64,000 nucleotides of DNA from Cognatundibacterium jejuense (GCF_014284255.1 NZ_JACOFV010000001.1:434001-498000), one strand, 5' to 3'; shown: positions 23,123 to 32,450, counted from the first letter of the stretch. Program-made: numbers and translations. Notes: generated by a model from the letters alone, not told the origin.

Positions 23123-24916
23123 GTCTTCCCCACGGCCGTGGGGGTGTTTCTATAACAACGAAGTTCAAGTTGGACAAGAAAGAGTCTTCCCCACGGCCGT
23201 GGGGGTGTTTCTATTGTCTGGAACCTGGTTAGGTTGAAGAACAGGTCTTCCCCACGGCCGTGGGGGTGTTTCTTAAAGGTAGCACTAAACCTCAAACCTA
23301 TATGGGTCTTCCCCACGGCCGTGGGGGTGTTTCTTTAAGTCTCATTGGCTCGTATCAATATAAAGGGTCTTCCCCACGGCCGTGGGGGTGTTTCCCATAT
23401 GCGAAAGGATCGAGGTTATGAGATTGCGTCTTCCCCACGGCCGTGGGGGTGTTTCCCAGTCGGACACGCTGGAGGTTGCTGCGGATCGGTCTTCCCCACG
23501 GCCGTGGGGGTGTTTCTCATTATGGGACGTTTTTATGACGAGGACGCAGGTCTTCCCCACGGCCGTGGGGGTGTTTCCTGGTGTTCCTACGTTTTCTGTC
23601 AATGGTGCGAGTCTTCCCCACGGCCGTGGGGGTGTTTCTGATTGGCGTAGTCCTGCGGAATTTGCGGGACTGTCTTCCCCACGGCCGTGGGGGTGTTTCT
23701 CAGACAGTCTGGTCGACGCCGTATCTAAGTAAGTCTTCCCCACGGCCGTGGGGGTGTTTCCCTGACGCGAACTTCGTCAAAGTCAAAGCGCCGGTCTTCC
23801 CCACGGCCGTGGGGGTGTTTCTTATGTCAATTTGGGGTTGATTACCAAGGGAACGTCTTCCCCACGGCCGTGGGGGTGTTTCCAGATCCGCATCGTGATT
23901 GATATGCCGCGTCTTAGTCTTCCCCACGGCCGTGGGGGTGTTTCTAGACTATCATTCCGTTATGCGTATTTATCTCAGTCTTCCCCACGGCCGTGGGGGT
24001 GTTTCCCGATAAGGCACTGATTGCATGTACATCAAATAGTCTTCCCCACGGCCGTGGGGGTGTTTCCATTATGACGATATGGTCAGCGTCACAATCGAAG
24101 TCTTCCCCACGGCCGTGGGGGTGTTTCCGTTGCAATGGTATGCTTTGATCCGTCAGTAGCGTCTTCCCCACGGCCGTGGGGGTGTTTCTCCAAGCCCTTG
24201 ACGAGGTGATAGAGGAAGCGAGTCTTCCCCACGGCCGTGGGGGTGTTTCTTGATTAAGTCCGACATTTTTGATCGTTGTTTGGTCTTCCCCACGGCCGTG
24301 GGGGTGTTTCTACATGATGGTCTGGCTGAAATCAATTGGATTGGTCTTCCCCACGGCCGTGGGGGTGTTTCTAGCGCGGAGAACGTTTGCATGGTTCATA
24401 TCCGGTCTTCCCCACGGCCGTGGGGGTGTTTCCATGCAAGGCTGCGGCCAAGCCGACCAGTCAATGTCTTCCCCACGGCCGTGGGGGTGTTTCTAGAAGC
24501 AATCAACATGATGGCAAAGCGCAAAAGTCTTCCCCACGGCCGTGGGGGTGTTTCCGGGTGAGTAGATCGGCGCAGCGTACTCTTGACGTCTTCCCCACGG
24601 CCGTGGGGGTGTTTCCAGGAAGCAAAAGATAAGATCGCAGCAGCCGCAGTCTTCCCCACGGCCGTGGGGGTGTTTCCACGTATTCGCTGTCATACCTGGT
24701 ACGTGGTGGGTCTTCCCCACGGCCGTGGGGGTGTTTCCTCATCAGAAAACCACCCTAAGCAATGTAGTCCGTCTTCCCCACGCCCGTGGGGGTGTTTCCA
24801 CGATCACGTCAACGCAGATTGCAGCTAATACGTCTTCCCCACGCCCGTGGGGGGGGGCATCGAGGGATGCAATGTCGTCTATCACGTCGTCTTCCCCACG
24901 CCCGTCGGGTTGTTTC
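23123..24916 (+). CRISPR. Type I-E CRISPR array: 30 repeats of 28 nt, 29 spacers
   Basis: Repeats start at 23123 and recur every 61 bp. Each is 28 nt with a palindromic core CCCCACGGCCGTGGGG, a 5' GTCTT and a 3' GTGTTTC, as in I-E arrays. Spacers are 33 nt except spacer 13 (23883-23916, 34 nt). The last three repeats are degenerate: the 24771, 24832 and 24889 copies have GCCC for GGCC. The 24832 copy ends in a G run instead of GTGTTTC, and the final spacer interval is shortened (29 nt). Decay at this end places the leader next to cas2e. After every intact repeat the next base is C or T (14 T, 14 C in spacers 1-28). Confidence 0.99.
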
Positions 24917-24974
24917 CAAACCGTTCAAAAAATAATGGCGCTATTGCGTTCCATGCGATAACTATTCCCATGCT

Positions 24975-24986
24975 TGTATATATACA
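24975..24986. promoter_or_regulatory. Palindrome before the MerR-type gene
   Basis: TGTATATATACA is a perfect 12-bp palindrome 23 bp before the MerR-family start. It may be the regulator's own operator. A TATAAT at 25002-25007 is too close to the ATG to be a normal promoter unless the message is leaderless. Confidence 0.35.
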
Positions 24987-25009
24987 GTAAAAGTGTTTAA
25001 ATATAATGC

Positions 25010-25432
25010 ATGAATAAAAACTCCAAATTCGCTACTAGGAACTTTTCTCTTTCTGATCTTTGCGTGCTGGCGGACATTTCTATTCGTACCGCACGATATT
25101 ATGTCCAGATCGGATTGGTGGATAAACCCGAAGGTGAGACACGTGCCGCTCGATATGATAGTCACCATCTAGAACAACTCCTGCTTGTTAAAAAATGGAC
25201 TTCTGCAGGGGTATCCCTTGATCGCATTAGACAACTATTGCATGGCGAAGAGTCACCAGTTCCGGCAAAGCCACGCTTGCCAGGCAGCATCGAAGTTTGC
25301 AGCCATTTGACTGTCGCTGATGGTATTGAGATAGTCATTGAGCCTGGCCGTGCAGGATTGTCATCAGAGCAGATGCGCAGATTCGTGCGCGGTGTGATGC
25401 AGCTATATCAAGACCTCGATTCAGAGGGATGA
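25010..25432 (+). CDS. MerR-family transcriptional regulator
   Basis: A 140-residue protein with a MerR-type winged helix at about residues 11-75: FSLSDLCVLADISIRTARYYVQIGLVDKP (helix-turn-helix) then a wing and WTSAGVSLDRIRQLL. The C-terminal part is short and has no paired cysteines typical of metal sensors; CSHLTVADGIEIVIEPG may be a small effector or partner domain. A VIT/VWA gene follows after 62 bp in the same direction, so it likely regulates that gene. It is the first gene after the CRISPR array. Confidence 0.88.
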   Translation: MNKNSKFATRNFSLSDLCVLADISIRTARYYVQIGLVDKPEGETRAARYDSHHLEQLLLVKKWTSAGVSLDRIRQLLHGEESPVPAKPRLPGSIEVCSHLTVADGIEIVIEPGRAGLSSEQMRRFVRGVMQLYQDLDSEG

Positions 25433-25494
25433 TTGCGACGCCTCAAAAAGCCGATCACGGTTTTACAAAATTGGTTTACCCCTAAGGAACAACA

Positions 25495-27936
25495 ATGAAT
25501 ATGCTGCCTCGTGCTAGTCTTAAAACACCTCATGGTAAAGAATTCAATTTAGATAGTATTCGCATGACTGGTGATATGCGTGGTCAGATACTTAATATGC
25601 AGATTGTTCAAGAGTTTTGCAATTCAACGTCATCACATGCTGAAGTAAACTATACCTTCCCATTGCCATGGCGTGCTGTCTTGATGCACGTTGATGTGAC
25701 TCTCGGAGAAAAAAAACTCACTGGCATTGTAGTCAGAAAAAAACAGGCAGAAGCCGATTACGAAGAAACGATATCGACCGGTGATACAGCCATCATGTTG
25801 GAGAAAAATCCTGACCATAGTTACAGCTTAAATCTCGGAAATCTCGCTCCGCAAGAACATTGCACTATCTGCGTTCACTACGCACAGGTTTTGCAATTCG
25901 AACAAAATTGCCTACGCTTGCTAATCCCAACTGTCATAGCGCCACGTTTTGATAATAGCCATGCTGATGTGTCAAAACAATCTAATTTTCCTGAGCACCT
26001 AATTCCTCGACATACTCTGGAGGCAGAGTATCCATTCGATATTGAACTACGTTTGCATGATGCACTGACAAAGGCGAAGATTACCTCACCAAGCCATCCA
26101 ATAGCAGTAAAGAGTGCGGATGGCATTTGTTGTGTTTCATTAAATCGCCAAGGAACCTTAGATCGCGATTTTGTGCTGGCGCTGGAAGATTTGCCAACCA
26201 ATTCTTTGCTTGTTATGGGGGCTGATTATCGCTATCCAGAGCAGTACGCAATGTTGGCGAGTTTTCGCGTGAACATTGATCAAGAAATTAAACCACCTAT
26301 CTCTCTCAAAATATTGGTTGATTGTTCAAGCTCTATGGCGGGCGATAGTATTGCAGCATCTCGAAGAGCTTTACGTGTAATCGTGGACGAACTGAAAGAA
26401 GGAGATAGGTTCTCGCTTAGTCGTTTCGGTTCTCATGTCGAGCATCGGTCGCGAGCGATGTGGAAAGCAGCGCCAGCGAGTAAACTAGCAGCCCAACGCT
26501 GGGTCGGGAATCTAGAGGCGAATTTGGGTGGCACTGAAATGGAAACAGCGTTGCAGTCGACCTTCGATCTCAATGATATGAATAATAGTGACGTCTTGCT
26601 GATTACTGATGGAGATATTGCCAAAGTCGACAGCGCTATTGCATCCGCTAAAAATTCTGGGCACAGGTTATTTATCGTTGGCGTAGGCAGTAGCCCTTCA
26701 GAAAGTCATTTGCGTCGTCTGGCAAGTGCAACAGGGGGCGCGTGTGACTTTGTGACGGCAGTTGAGGCGGTTGAGCCAGCGGTGATGCGTATGTTTATCC
26801 GCCTTCGTTCCCCAAGCATCCCAGCATTGGATTGCATCTGGCCGGAAAATAATGTGCCACTATGGACTTCAGGTTTTAGTGAAAGCGTGTTTGATGGAGA
26901 TACTTATCAACTGTTCGCCTTGTTTGAACAACGACCAGAAGGTAAGCTGATTTTGTGTGGAAACACTCTGGGAGAGTCTAAGCGAGACGAAATTGCCTTT
27001 GTTGATTTCTCACAGGCTTCTACCACCGATAATCAACTTTCACGAATGGCGGCCCAAGTGCGGATAACGCACATGTCGATAAGTGGAAATGAGCTTGACT
27101 GCAATAAATCTGATATAGAAAAAATTGCCCTTGATTATCAACTTGTGAGTGAGCGCAGCAATTTCCTGTTGATACACGAACGGGAATATATGGAAAAGGC
27201 AGGCGAGATGCCGTCACTTTACCTTGTGCCTCACATGTTACCAGCAGGGCATAGCGGAATTGGCCATGCAGGATTAAATAATAGTGGTCGGAAGGATTTT
27301 CATCCGATGAGAAAGGCTGCAGTTTTCCGTCGGGAACTGACAAGCCTTCATACTGACGTAGCAACGAGTGAAGCAACATACGATATTCCTGCGTTCCTCA
27401 GAAAAGCTCCAGGAAACGTTAGTATGAAAAATTTTTACGTCCCATTTTCTCTTAATTATGGAAGTGTAAAAGATGAATCAGGACGTAAGTCCAATACCAA
27501 TTACTGGTCGGAGCAGATGGGAGAAAGAAAGCTATCTCCATGGGGACTTTTCTCCTGGTTGAACATAACACCGACACACAAATGGCCTGTCAGTTTCAAT
27601 GAATTACGAAAAATCGATTTGAGTGAAAATGTGCTTGAATGGTTGGAGTTTGTTCTTATGCATGACTTTCCTCAAGCATCGGAGAAGATGATCGTAGCCA
27701 GCTTTTTGCATGTAGTATCACAAGTGGAAATTTTTCAAGTGCTGCTTGAAAATGAAAAGTCAAAGGCTGGATTTCGCCAGATTATCAATCGCCTCGTCGG
27801 GAAATTAAACCTAGTACCACGATCTCAACCTAGAACAGGCCTTGAAATTAATTTGATAAATGGAATTCAGCGTGTCCTTGATGACGTGCAAACACTAATT
27901 TGGCCAGCAGAAATTGGTGAGTTGGCTTTGGGATAG
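25495..27936 (+). CDS. VIT and von Willebrand factor A domain protein
   Basis: An 813-residue protein. Residues about 1-135 are a VIT (inter-alpha-trypsin inhibitor type) domain: VNYTFPLPWRAVLMHVDVTLGEKKLTGIVVRKKQAEADYEE. A VWA domain follows with an intact MIDAS: D276-C-S278-S-S280, T347 (GGTEME) and D372 (TDGD). About 380 residues after the VWA domain are not assigned. I see no signal peptide or membrane segment, so it probably acts in the cytoplasm as a metal-dependent protein-binding scaffold. The pairing with a MerR gene suggests an inducible system of unknown purpose. Confidence 0.88.
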   Translation: MNMLPRASLKTPHGKEFNLDSIRMTGDMRGQILNMQIVQEFCNSTSSHAEVNYTFPLPWRAVLMHVDVTLGEKKLTGIVVRKKQAEADYEETISTGDTAIMLEKNPDHSYSLNLGNLAPQEHCTICVHYAQVLQFEQNCLRLLIPTVIAPRFDNSHADVSKQSNFPEHLIPRHTLEAEYPFDIELRLHDALTKAKITSPSHPIAVKSADGICCVSLNRQGTLDRDFVLALEDLPTNSLLVMGADYRYPEQYAMLASFRVNIDQEIKPPISLKILVDCSSSMAGDSIAASRRALRVIVDELKEGDRFSLSRFGSHVEHRSRAMWKAAPASKLAAQRWVGNLEANLGGTEMETALQSTFDLNDMNNSDVLLITDGDIAKVDSAIASAKNSGHRLFIVGVGSSPSESHLRRLASATGGACDFVTAVEAVEPAVMRMFIRLRSPSIPALDCIWPENNVPLWTSGFSESVFDGDTYQLFALFEQRPEGKLILCGNTLGESKRDEIAFVDFSQASTTDNQLSRMAAQVRITHMSISGNELDCNKSDIEKIALDYQLVSERSNFLLIHEREYMEKAGEMPSLYLVPHMLPAGHSGIGHAGLNNSGRKDFHPMRKAAVFRRELTSLHTDVATSEATYDIPAFLRKAPGNVSMKNFYVPFSLNYGSVKDESGRKSNTNYWSEQMGERKLSPWGLFSWLNITPTHKWPVSFNELRKIDLSENVLEWLEFVLMHDFPQASEKMIVASFLHVVSQVEIFQVLLENEKSKAGFRQIINRLVGKLNLVPRSQPRTGLEINLINGIQRVLDDVQTLIWPAEIGELALG

Positions 27937-27949
27937 TAATGTTAAAAAT

Positions 27950-27984
27950 AATAAGCGATCTGGCTAGCCGTTCGCTTATTTTTA
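27950..27984 (+). terminator. Terminator after the VIT/VWA gene
   Basis: AATAAGCGA (27950-27958) pairs with TCGCTTATT (27972-27980), followed by T residues, 14 bp after the stop codon. Confidence 0.8.
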
Positions 27985-28018
27985 CATGTAACCTTTGTGT
28001 AGATGCCTATATTCCAAT

Positions 28019-28354
28019 TTAATTCATGTGAGCGTGTTTGACTGAAGTTACCTTGTCATCAATGAAGTTGATTTCGCATATATATCGATCAAATTGAAAT
28101 GCACCATTGAACACCACTAAGAGAGTATGTTCTGGCGGGTTGATGTCAAAAATTTGAGTCATTTTTTTGTTTGCGCCATTAGCTAGCGCTTTTTCTTTTA
28201 ATCCGGAGATCGGCGTGCCTGCGGTTACAGTGGAGCAAAATTGTTTTTCATTTTTATCAGCCTCGCGGTTGCTGACAATACCTATCGTGCTAAAGATGAG
28301 GATAACAAAAAAAAGTCCAAATAAAGTGCGGAGAATTGTGGATTTTAATTTCAT
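28019..28354 (-). CDS. Small membrane-anchored hypothetical protein
   Basis: A 111-residue protein with one N-terminal hydrophobic segment (about residues 8-27, LRTLFGLFFVILIFSTIGIV). The rest is an apparently periplasmic domain with two cysteines (QFCSTV and RYICEI). The segment TAGTPISGLKEKALANGA resembles the SmpA/OmlA-like beta-lactamase-inhibitor-type fold opening, but I am not sure. No family is recognised. It is convergent with the VIT/VWA gene and has its own frame free of repeats. Confidence 0.55.
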   Translation of the reverse strand: MKLKSTILRTLFGLFFVILIFSTIGIVSNREADKNEKQFCSTVTAGTPISGLKEKALANGANKKMTQIFDINPPEHTLLVVFNGAFQFDRYICEINFIDDKVTSVKHAHMN

Positions 28355-28428
28355 GAATCTTTAATTGTAATAATTTCGATTTAATCTGACCAACTACCAA
28401 TTGAAACGGTATGGCAGTCAGATCGCTA

Positions 28429-28716
28429 CTAATAGAGTTTAGCACTTCGTCTGGCAACCCATAAATCATGCGCTATCTGCATCCTCATCCATTGCTCAGC
28501 GGTGCTTCCAACGTGGGCTTCAAGAGCTACTGAAATCTCAGCGTTAAGGCTAGCCTTCGCTTGAAGAATCTTAGAAATCGTATACCGGCTAACATTTAAC
28601 TTTTTTGCCAATGCTGCCTGGCTTATACGTAACTCTGGAAGAACGTTTTCTTTCAGAATTTCGCCTGGGTGTGTCGGCTTTCTGTTTGGATCTCGCTCTA
28701 TGGGTTTATTTTTCAT
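28429..28716 (-). CDS. HigA-family antitoxin-like HTH protein (no partner toxin)
   Basis: From the ATG at 28716 (GAGG upstream) the protein is 95 residues. NRKPTHPGEILKENVLPELRISQAALAKKLNVSRYTISKIL is the characteristic HigA/VapI opening with a Cro-type helix-turn-helix. SLNAEISVALEAHVGSTAEQWMRMQIAHDLWVA completes the domain. A HigB toxin should lie just upstream; the 77 bp before the HD-GYP stop are too short for one. It is therefore a solitary antitoxin or a stand-alone regulator. Confidence 0.88.
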   Translation of the reverse strand: MKNKPIERDPNRKPTHPGEILKENVLPELRISQAALAKKLNVSRYTISKILQAKASLNAEISVALEAHVGSTAEQWMRMQIAHDLWVARRSAKLY

Positions 28717-28793
28717 ATCGCTGACCTCGTTGTACTCAGAGTTGAAAGATGAACACGATCTTATACTGAAAAGCAATATTAATAAACGAGAAA

Positions 28794-29930
28794 TCAATCA
28801 AGCCTGTCTTCAAATTTCTTTTGAATTTGTGCGCGCTCATCTTTAGCGCGTATCAAGGCCTCAACACAATATTGATCGAGGCGGAGTAGGGTGGCTTCCT
28901 TGCGTAGCTCGGCGATGGATTCTTCGTCACTAAAGGCCTGTTTGTAGGGGCGTTTACTTGATAAGGCATCGTACACGTCTGCAATTGCAACGATCCGGCT
29001 CTCAATCGGTATTTGCTCAAGCGTTAAATGCTCAGGGTAGCCAGACCCATCACCGCGCTCATGGTGGAATGCGACGATGTTGCGCATTACCCGGAATGCC
29101 AGATCGGATTCAAGCTCCAACGCCGTATTCATCTTGTCGATAATTTGTATGCCAATTTCGACATGTGAACGCATAACATCCCACTCATGCTCTTCCAGCC
29201 TTCCTGGTTTTAGCAAAATATTATCTGGAATGCCGATTTTTCCAATATCGTGAAGCGGCGCAAACAGAAAAACGTATTCAATGAATTCATCCGTTAAATT
29301 AAAGCGATCTGCAACTGCTAATGCCATTAAGCGTGAATACGCAGCTACTCGCTCCAGATGCTGCCCTGTTTCGACATCTCTCATTTTGACCAGGTCGCTT
29401 GCAATATGAACCGTTCCAACTAAGTCGTGAGCAAGCTTGATGCGCAGCAGGAAAAGTTGAGAAACCAGGTCTGCTAATGTTTCTAGAAAGAAGATATCAG
29501 GAGGCTTAAACGCGTTTTCTGTTTTTGAATCAAAAAATAAGAATGCCGCAAACTTGCCTCCCTGGTAAATCGGGACAGTAAAACTGGACTGATAGCCCCT
29601 ATTTAATAACCAGGACGAATGCGTAGAATGTCGATTAAGGCTGGTTTTGATATTTTCTATTACACGTGATTGCCCAGTGTTGACCAAATCCAGCAGCGAT
29701 GGAACATCCGCCAATCTGGCTTCATATCGTTGTAGTTGTTGCGCGTCATGATTGCTACTGGTAAATGTCTTAAGTAAATCGGTCTTTTTTTCGTAGAGAG
29801 CAATCGCCATGCGATCAATAAACGTATAGCGGCTGGAGATGACGTTATGAATCGAAGATAGATTATCACCTAAGGAATCAAACGAATTCTTAGTCGATAA
29901 GTCTAAATTCGGAACTTGAGATTTGTCCAT
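28794..29930 (-). CDS. GAF-like sensor with HD-GYP domain
   Basis: A 378-residue soluble protein. Residues about 20-165 resemble a GAF sensor (GYQSSFTVPIYQGGKFAAFLFFDS). The HD-GYP domain follows with HD at 227-228 (HDIGKIG) and HHERGDGSGYP with GYP at 297-299. HD-GYP enzymes hydrolyse c-di-GMP, and the metal ligands look complete. No response-regulator receiver is attached. The next gene downstream on the same strand is the HigA-like gene, after 77 bp. Confidence 0.9.
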   Translation of the reverse strand: MDKSQVPNLDLSTKNSFDSLGDNLSSIHNVISSRYTFIDRMAIALYEKKTDLLKTFTSSNHDAQQLQRYEARLADVPSLLDLVNTGQSRVIENIKTSLNRHSTHSSWLLNRGYQSSFTVPIYQGGKFAAFLFFDSKTENAFKPPDIFFLETLADLVSQLFLLRIKLAHDLVGTVHIASDLVKMRDVETGQHLERVAAYSRLMALAVADRFNLTDEFIEYVFLFAPLHDIGKIGIPDNILLKPGRLEEHEWDVMRSHVEIGIQIIDKMNTALELESDLAFRVMRNIVAFHHERGDGSGYPEHLTLEQIPIESRIVAIADVYDALSSKRPYKQAFSDEESIAELRKEATLLRLDQYCVEALIRAKDERAQIQKKFEDRLD

Positions 29931-30170
29931 CTTTGCCTCTCGTTAAAAATCAGAGCTAAGCTTATTACTTGTCAGAGATAGATAATATGCCCACTGAACA
30001 AGGCTTGTTCAAATTTGTTTAGCTTGATAATGCTTCGATAACATAGCTTGCCTTGTTCCAATGAATGACGGTAAACGCAGAGAAGATTTTTTAAGAGGCC
30101 ATTGGCAATACAGGTTTTTGCTTTGGTTTTTGAAAATATTTCGGCTTATATGTACGTTTTTCCTCTGGAA

Positions 30171-32066
30171 TTATGCCACTCTAAAGTTGGCTATTTCCTG
30201 TTGCAAGGTCGACGCCTGATCGGTTAAAGCACCTGCTGCTGCGCTGGTTTCCTCCACTAAAGCCGCATTGTGTTGGGTATTTTCATCCAGCTCCTGGATC
30301 GCACTACTGATCTGACCCAGTCCTAGTGACTGTTCTTTCGTTGCAGCAGAAATCTCACTTAAAAATACGCTGATTTGACGGGCGTTTTTCACCATCGTTT
30401 CCATTGTGGTACCCGCTTGTTCAACAACTTTGGTACCCGTAGATATTTGCTCAACACTGCTTGAAATCAAGGTTTTGATTTCGTCTGCTGCCGCCGCGCT
30501 GCGTTGGGCCAGATTGCGTACTTCACTGGCAACTACCGCGAAACCACGCCCTTGTTCGCCCGCGCGGGCTGCTTCTACAGCAGCGTTTAAGGCGAGAATA
30601 TTCGTTTGAAACGCAATACCATTGATCACGCCAATAATTTCGTTAATCTTGGACGACGAGGCATGAATATCGCGCATCGTACTAACGACCGTTCCTATGA
30701 CGATGCCGCCTTGCTCTGCTACCTTGGCATTTTCTGTTGCAAAGTTAGCTGCGGCGACGGTTTGTTGCGCGCTATTCTCGACAGTAGAACCTATCTCTTC
30801 CATCGTGGAGGATTGTTCTTCTAGCGACGCTGCTGCTGATTCCGCACGTGAGGATAAATCCAGACTGGCAGCAGAAATTTCACTACTGGTTGCATGCAAG
30901 GCGCGGGCTGAGTGACGTACAGTTTTGATCAATGCATGTAAGGCATCATAAGTATGGCGAAGATCAATAATAACTTGCGCTGGTTCGTCTTTACCCCATG
31001 GCATTGCTGGCGCTGTACGTAAGTCACCATCGCTCATTTCTTTGAGATGTTTGCTAATTAGTTTTAGTCCGCCGCTGGTGACTAAATAAAAGGTATAAAA
31101 TCCATACAATGCAGCAAGAATAGTTAGTCCTAGCATGGTAGAAATCAGATAAAGCTTGCGCTTCATTCCAGAAACACGGTCAGCCAAAACCTCGTCGAGC
31201 GCATTGATTAATCGATCGGTCAGGCCATATTGACCTTCAATCGTTTTATTCGCTGCAGCAAGGTAAGTAGCCTGCACTTCTGGTGCATAGTCCTGGTTTT
31301 CAATCACACTTTTTCTAGCCACCGCAAAAAATGCGGCAGTATCATTGAGTACCTGCTTGGCGTTAATTTTTTCACCAATTTTGCTGTCATTCGCGCTCAC
31401 CTTCGCGAGGTCGGCAAGCATATTATCGCCTTGGAATTCGGCGATCGGAATCAAACCATTGAGCGTATTTAGCTGCTCTTTCGTGATGCTGCCAGCTTTG
31501 AGAATGCCAACTCCCAGCCCGCGCATTTTTCCTGAACTTTCGATAATGTCTGGCGCGCGTGCAAAGACCGCATCCATTAAGTAAAAGCTGACTATTTCAG
31601 GGTCTAAAGTCAAATTCGAGCCATCAGTAACTTGCCCCATTAAATTAACCAAAGATTGCACGTAGGCCGTATGAAGTTTAAATACTTCTGCTGGCGATGC
31701 AGCTGGAATTTTGGATAAGGCGTCCTGTGATTCGGCATACGACTTTTCTACACCAAGCTCTTTACCATAGCGTTTTTCAATCTCGTCTAACTTTTGCTGT
31801 TCTTTATGTAGCTTCTCAGACAAGGAGGCAAGCGTTGCTGGTGCAGTCCCTGATACGGCCGCGGCCAATGAGTCTCTGCGAACCTGTTGTGCCAAATTGA
31901 GTACAGGGAAAATTTGACGGTTATATTCTATGCCGATACGTTCTTTTTCTGAGAACGCAATGCTTTCAAACATATTGGCGAAGTATATCCAGGTCAACAC
32001 TGACAAGGGAATGACGAACATCAAACAAATCAAAATTGCCTTTGATTTGAATTGCAAATTACCCAT
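30171..32066 (-). CDS. Methyl-accepting chemotaxis protein
   Basis: A 631-residue chemoreceptor starting MGNLQFKSKA; an in-frame GTG three codons earlier is possible. Transmembrane helix 1 is at about 9-30 and helix 2 at about 303-330. A large periplasmic sensing region of about 270 residues lies between them. The cytoplasmic signalling tip is [32 protein letters not shown]. Glutamate/glutamine-rich methylation segments flank it. The ligand is unknown. It is transcribed away from the gap before 32451. Confidence 0.94.
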   Translation of the reverse strand: MGNLQFKSKAILICLMFVIPLSVLTWIYFANMFESIAFSEKERIGIEYNRQIFPVLNLAQQVRRDSLAAAVSGTAPATLASLSEKLHKEQQKLDEIEKRYGKELGVEKSYAESQDALSKIPAASPAEVFKLHTAYVQSLVNLMGQVTDGSNLTLDPEIVSFYLMDAVFARAPDIIESSGKMRGLGVGILKAGSITKEQLNTLNGLIPIAEFQGDNMLADLAKVSANDSKIGEKINAKQVLNDTAAFFAVARKSVIENQDYAPEVQATYLAAANKTIEGQYGLTDRLINALDEVLADRVSGMKRKLYLISTMLGLTILAALYGFYTFYLVTSGGLKLISKHLKEMSDGDLRTAPAMPWGKDEPAQVIIDLRHTYDALHALIKTVRHSARALHATSSEISAASLDLSSRAESAAASLEEQSSTMEEIGSTVENSAQQTVAAANFATENAKVAEQGGIVIGTVVSTMRDIHASSSKINEIIGVINGIAFQTNILALNAAVEAARAGEQGRGFAVVASEVRNLAQRSAAAADEIKTLISSSVEQISTGTKVVEQAGTTMETMVKNARQISVFLSEISAATKEQSLGLGQISSAIQELDENTQHNAALVEETSAAAGALTDQASTLQQEIANFRVA

Positions 32067-32450
32067 CAATCTCACACCTGTTCACATAGGAACCATCACC
32101 AATGGATATTAAATCCCATCTTTAGTTATCAAGGCATGGGGCAAGCTCGCTATCTGGGGCTGGTGAGAAATCAGGTGCGATTTAGCTTGATGTGCGTTGC
32201 TTACAATATTAAACGTGGTGTCAGTGTGCGACGGGAATGTGAGACATGGCAGGAGAATTGCGCCTAGAATATGGGAATACGGGGAATATTCCGTATTTTT
32301 TGGGTCTTTGGTCGAACTTTGAAGGAAAACTTCTCAAAAAATCTGACCAAATTATTTTACAGGCACGTTGCAGGGATGAATTCAGGGTCTCGTGCAAAGG
32401 TCTCTCTTAATTTATTTATGCACAAAACTTCAATATTTTTTGGAACGATT
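32067..32450. other. Intergenic region with terminator-like hairpin
   Basis: About 385 bp between a divergent chemoreceptor and an NTF2-like gene. AATACGG (32276-32282) and CCGTATT (32291-32297), followed by T residues to 32300, form a terminator-like hairpin reading rightwards. No protein gene lies upstream on that strand, so it may end a small RNA or act as an attenuator for the gene at 32451. Nothing else is recognised. Confidence 0.45.

Noticed and set aside
23107..24961. Many open frames on both strands with recurrent PHGRG and PRPWG motifs
   Set aside because: They are readings through the CRISPR array; the motifs are the translated repeats.
24970..24990. LexA (SOS) box before the MerR gene
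   Set aside because: The palindrome is 2 bp shorter than the CTG-N10-CAG consensus and lacks the proper CTG half.
28717..28793. HigB toxin upstream of HigA
   Set aside because: Only 77 bp are available, too short for a HigB of about 90 residues.
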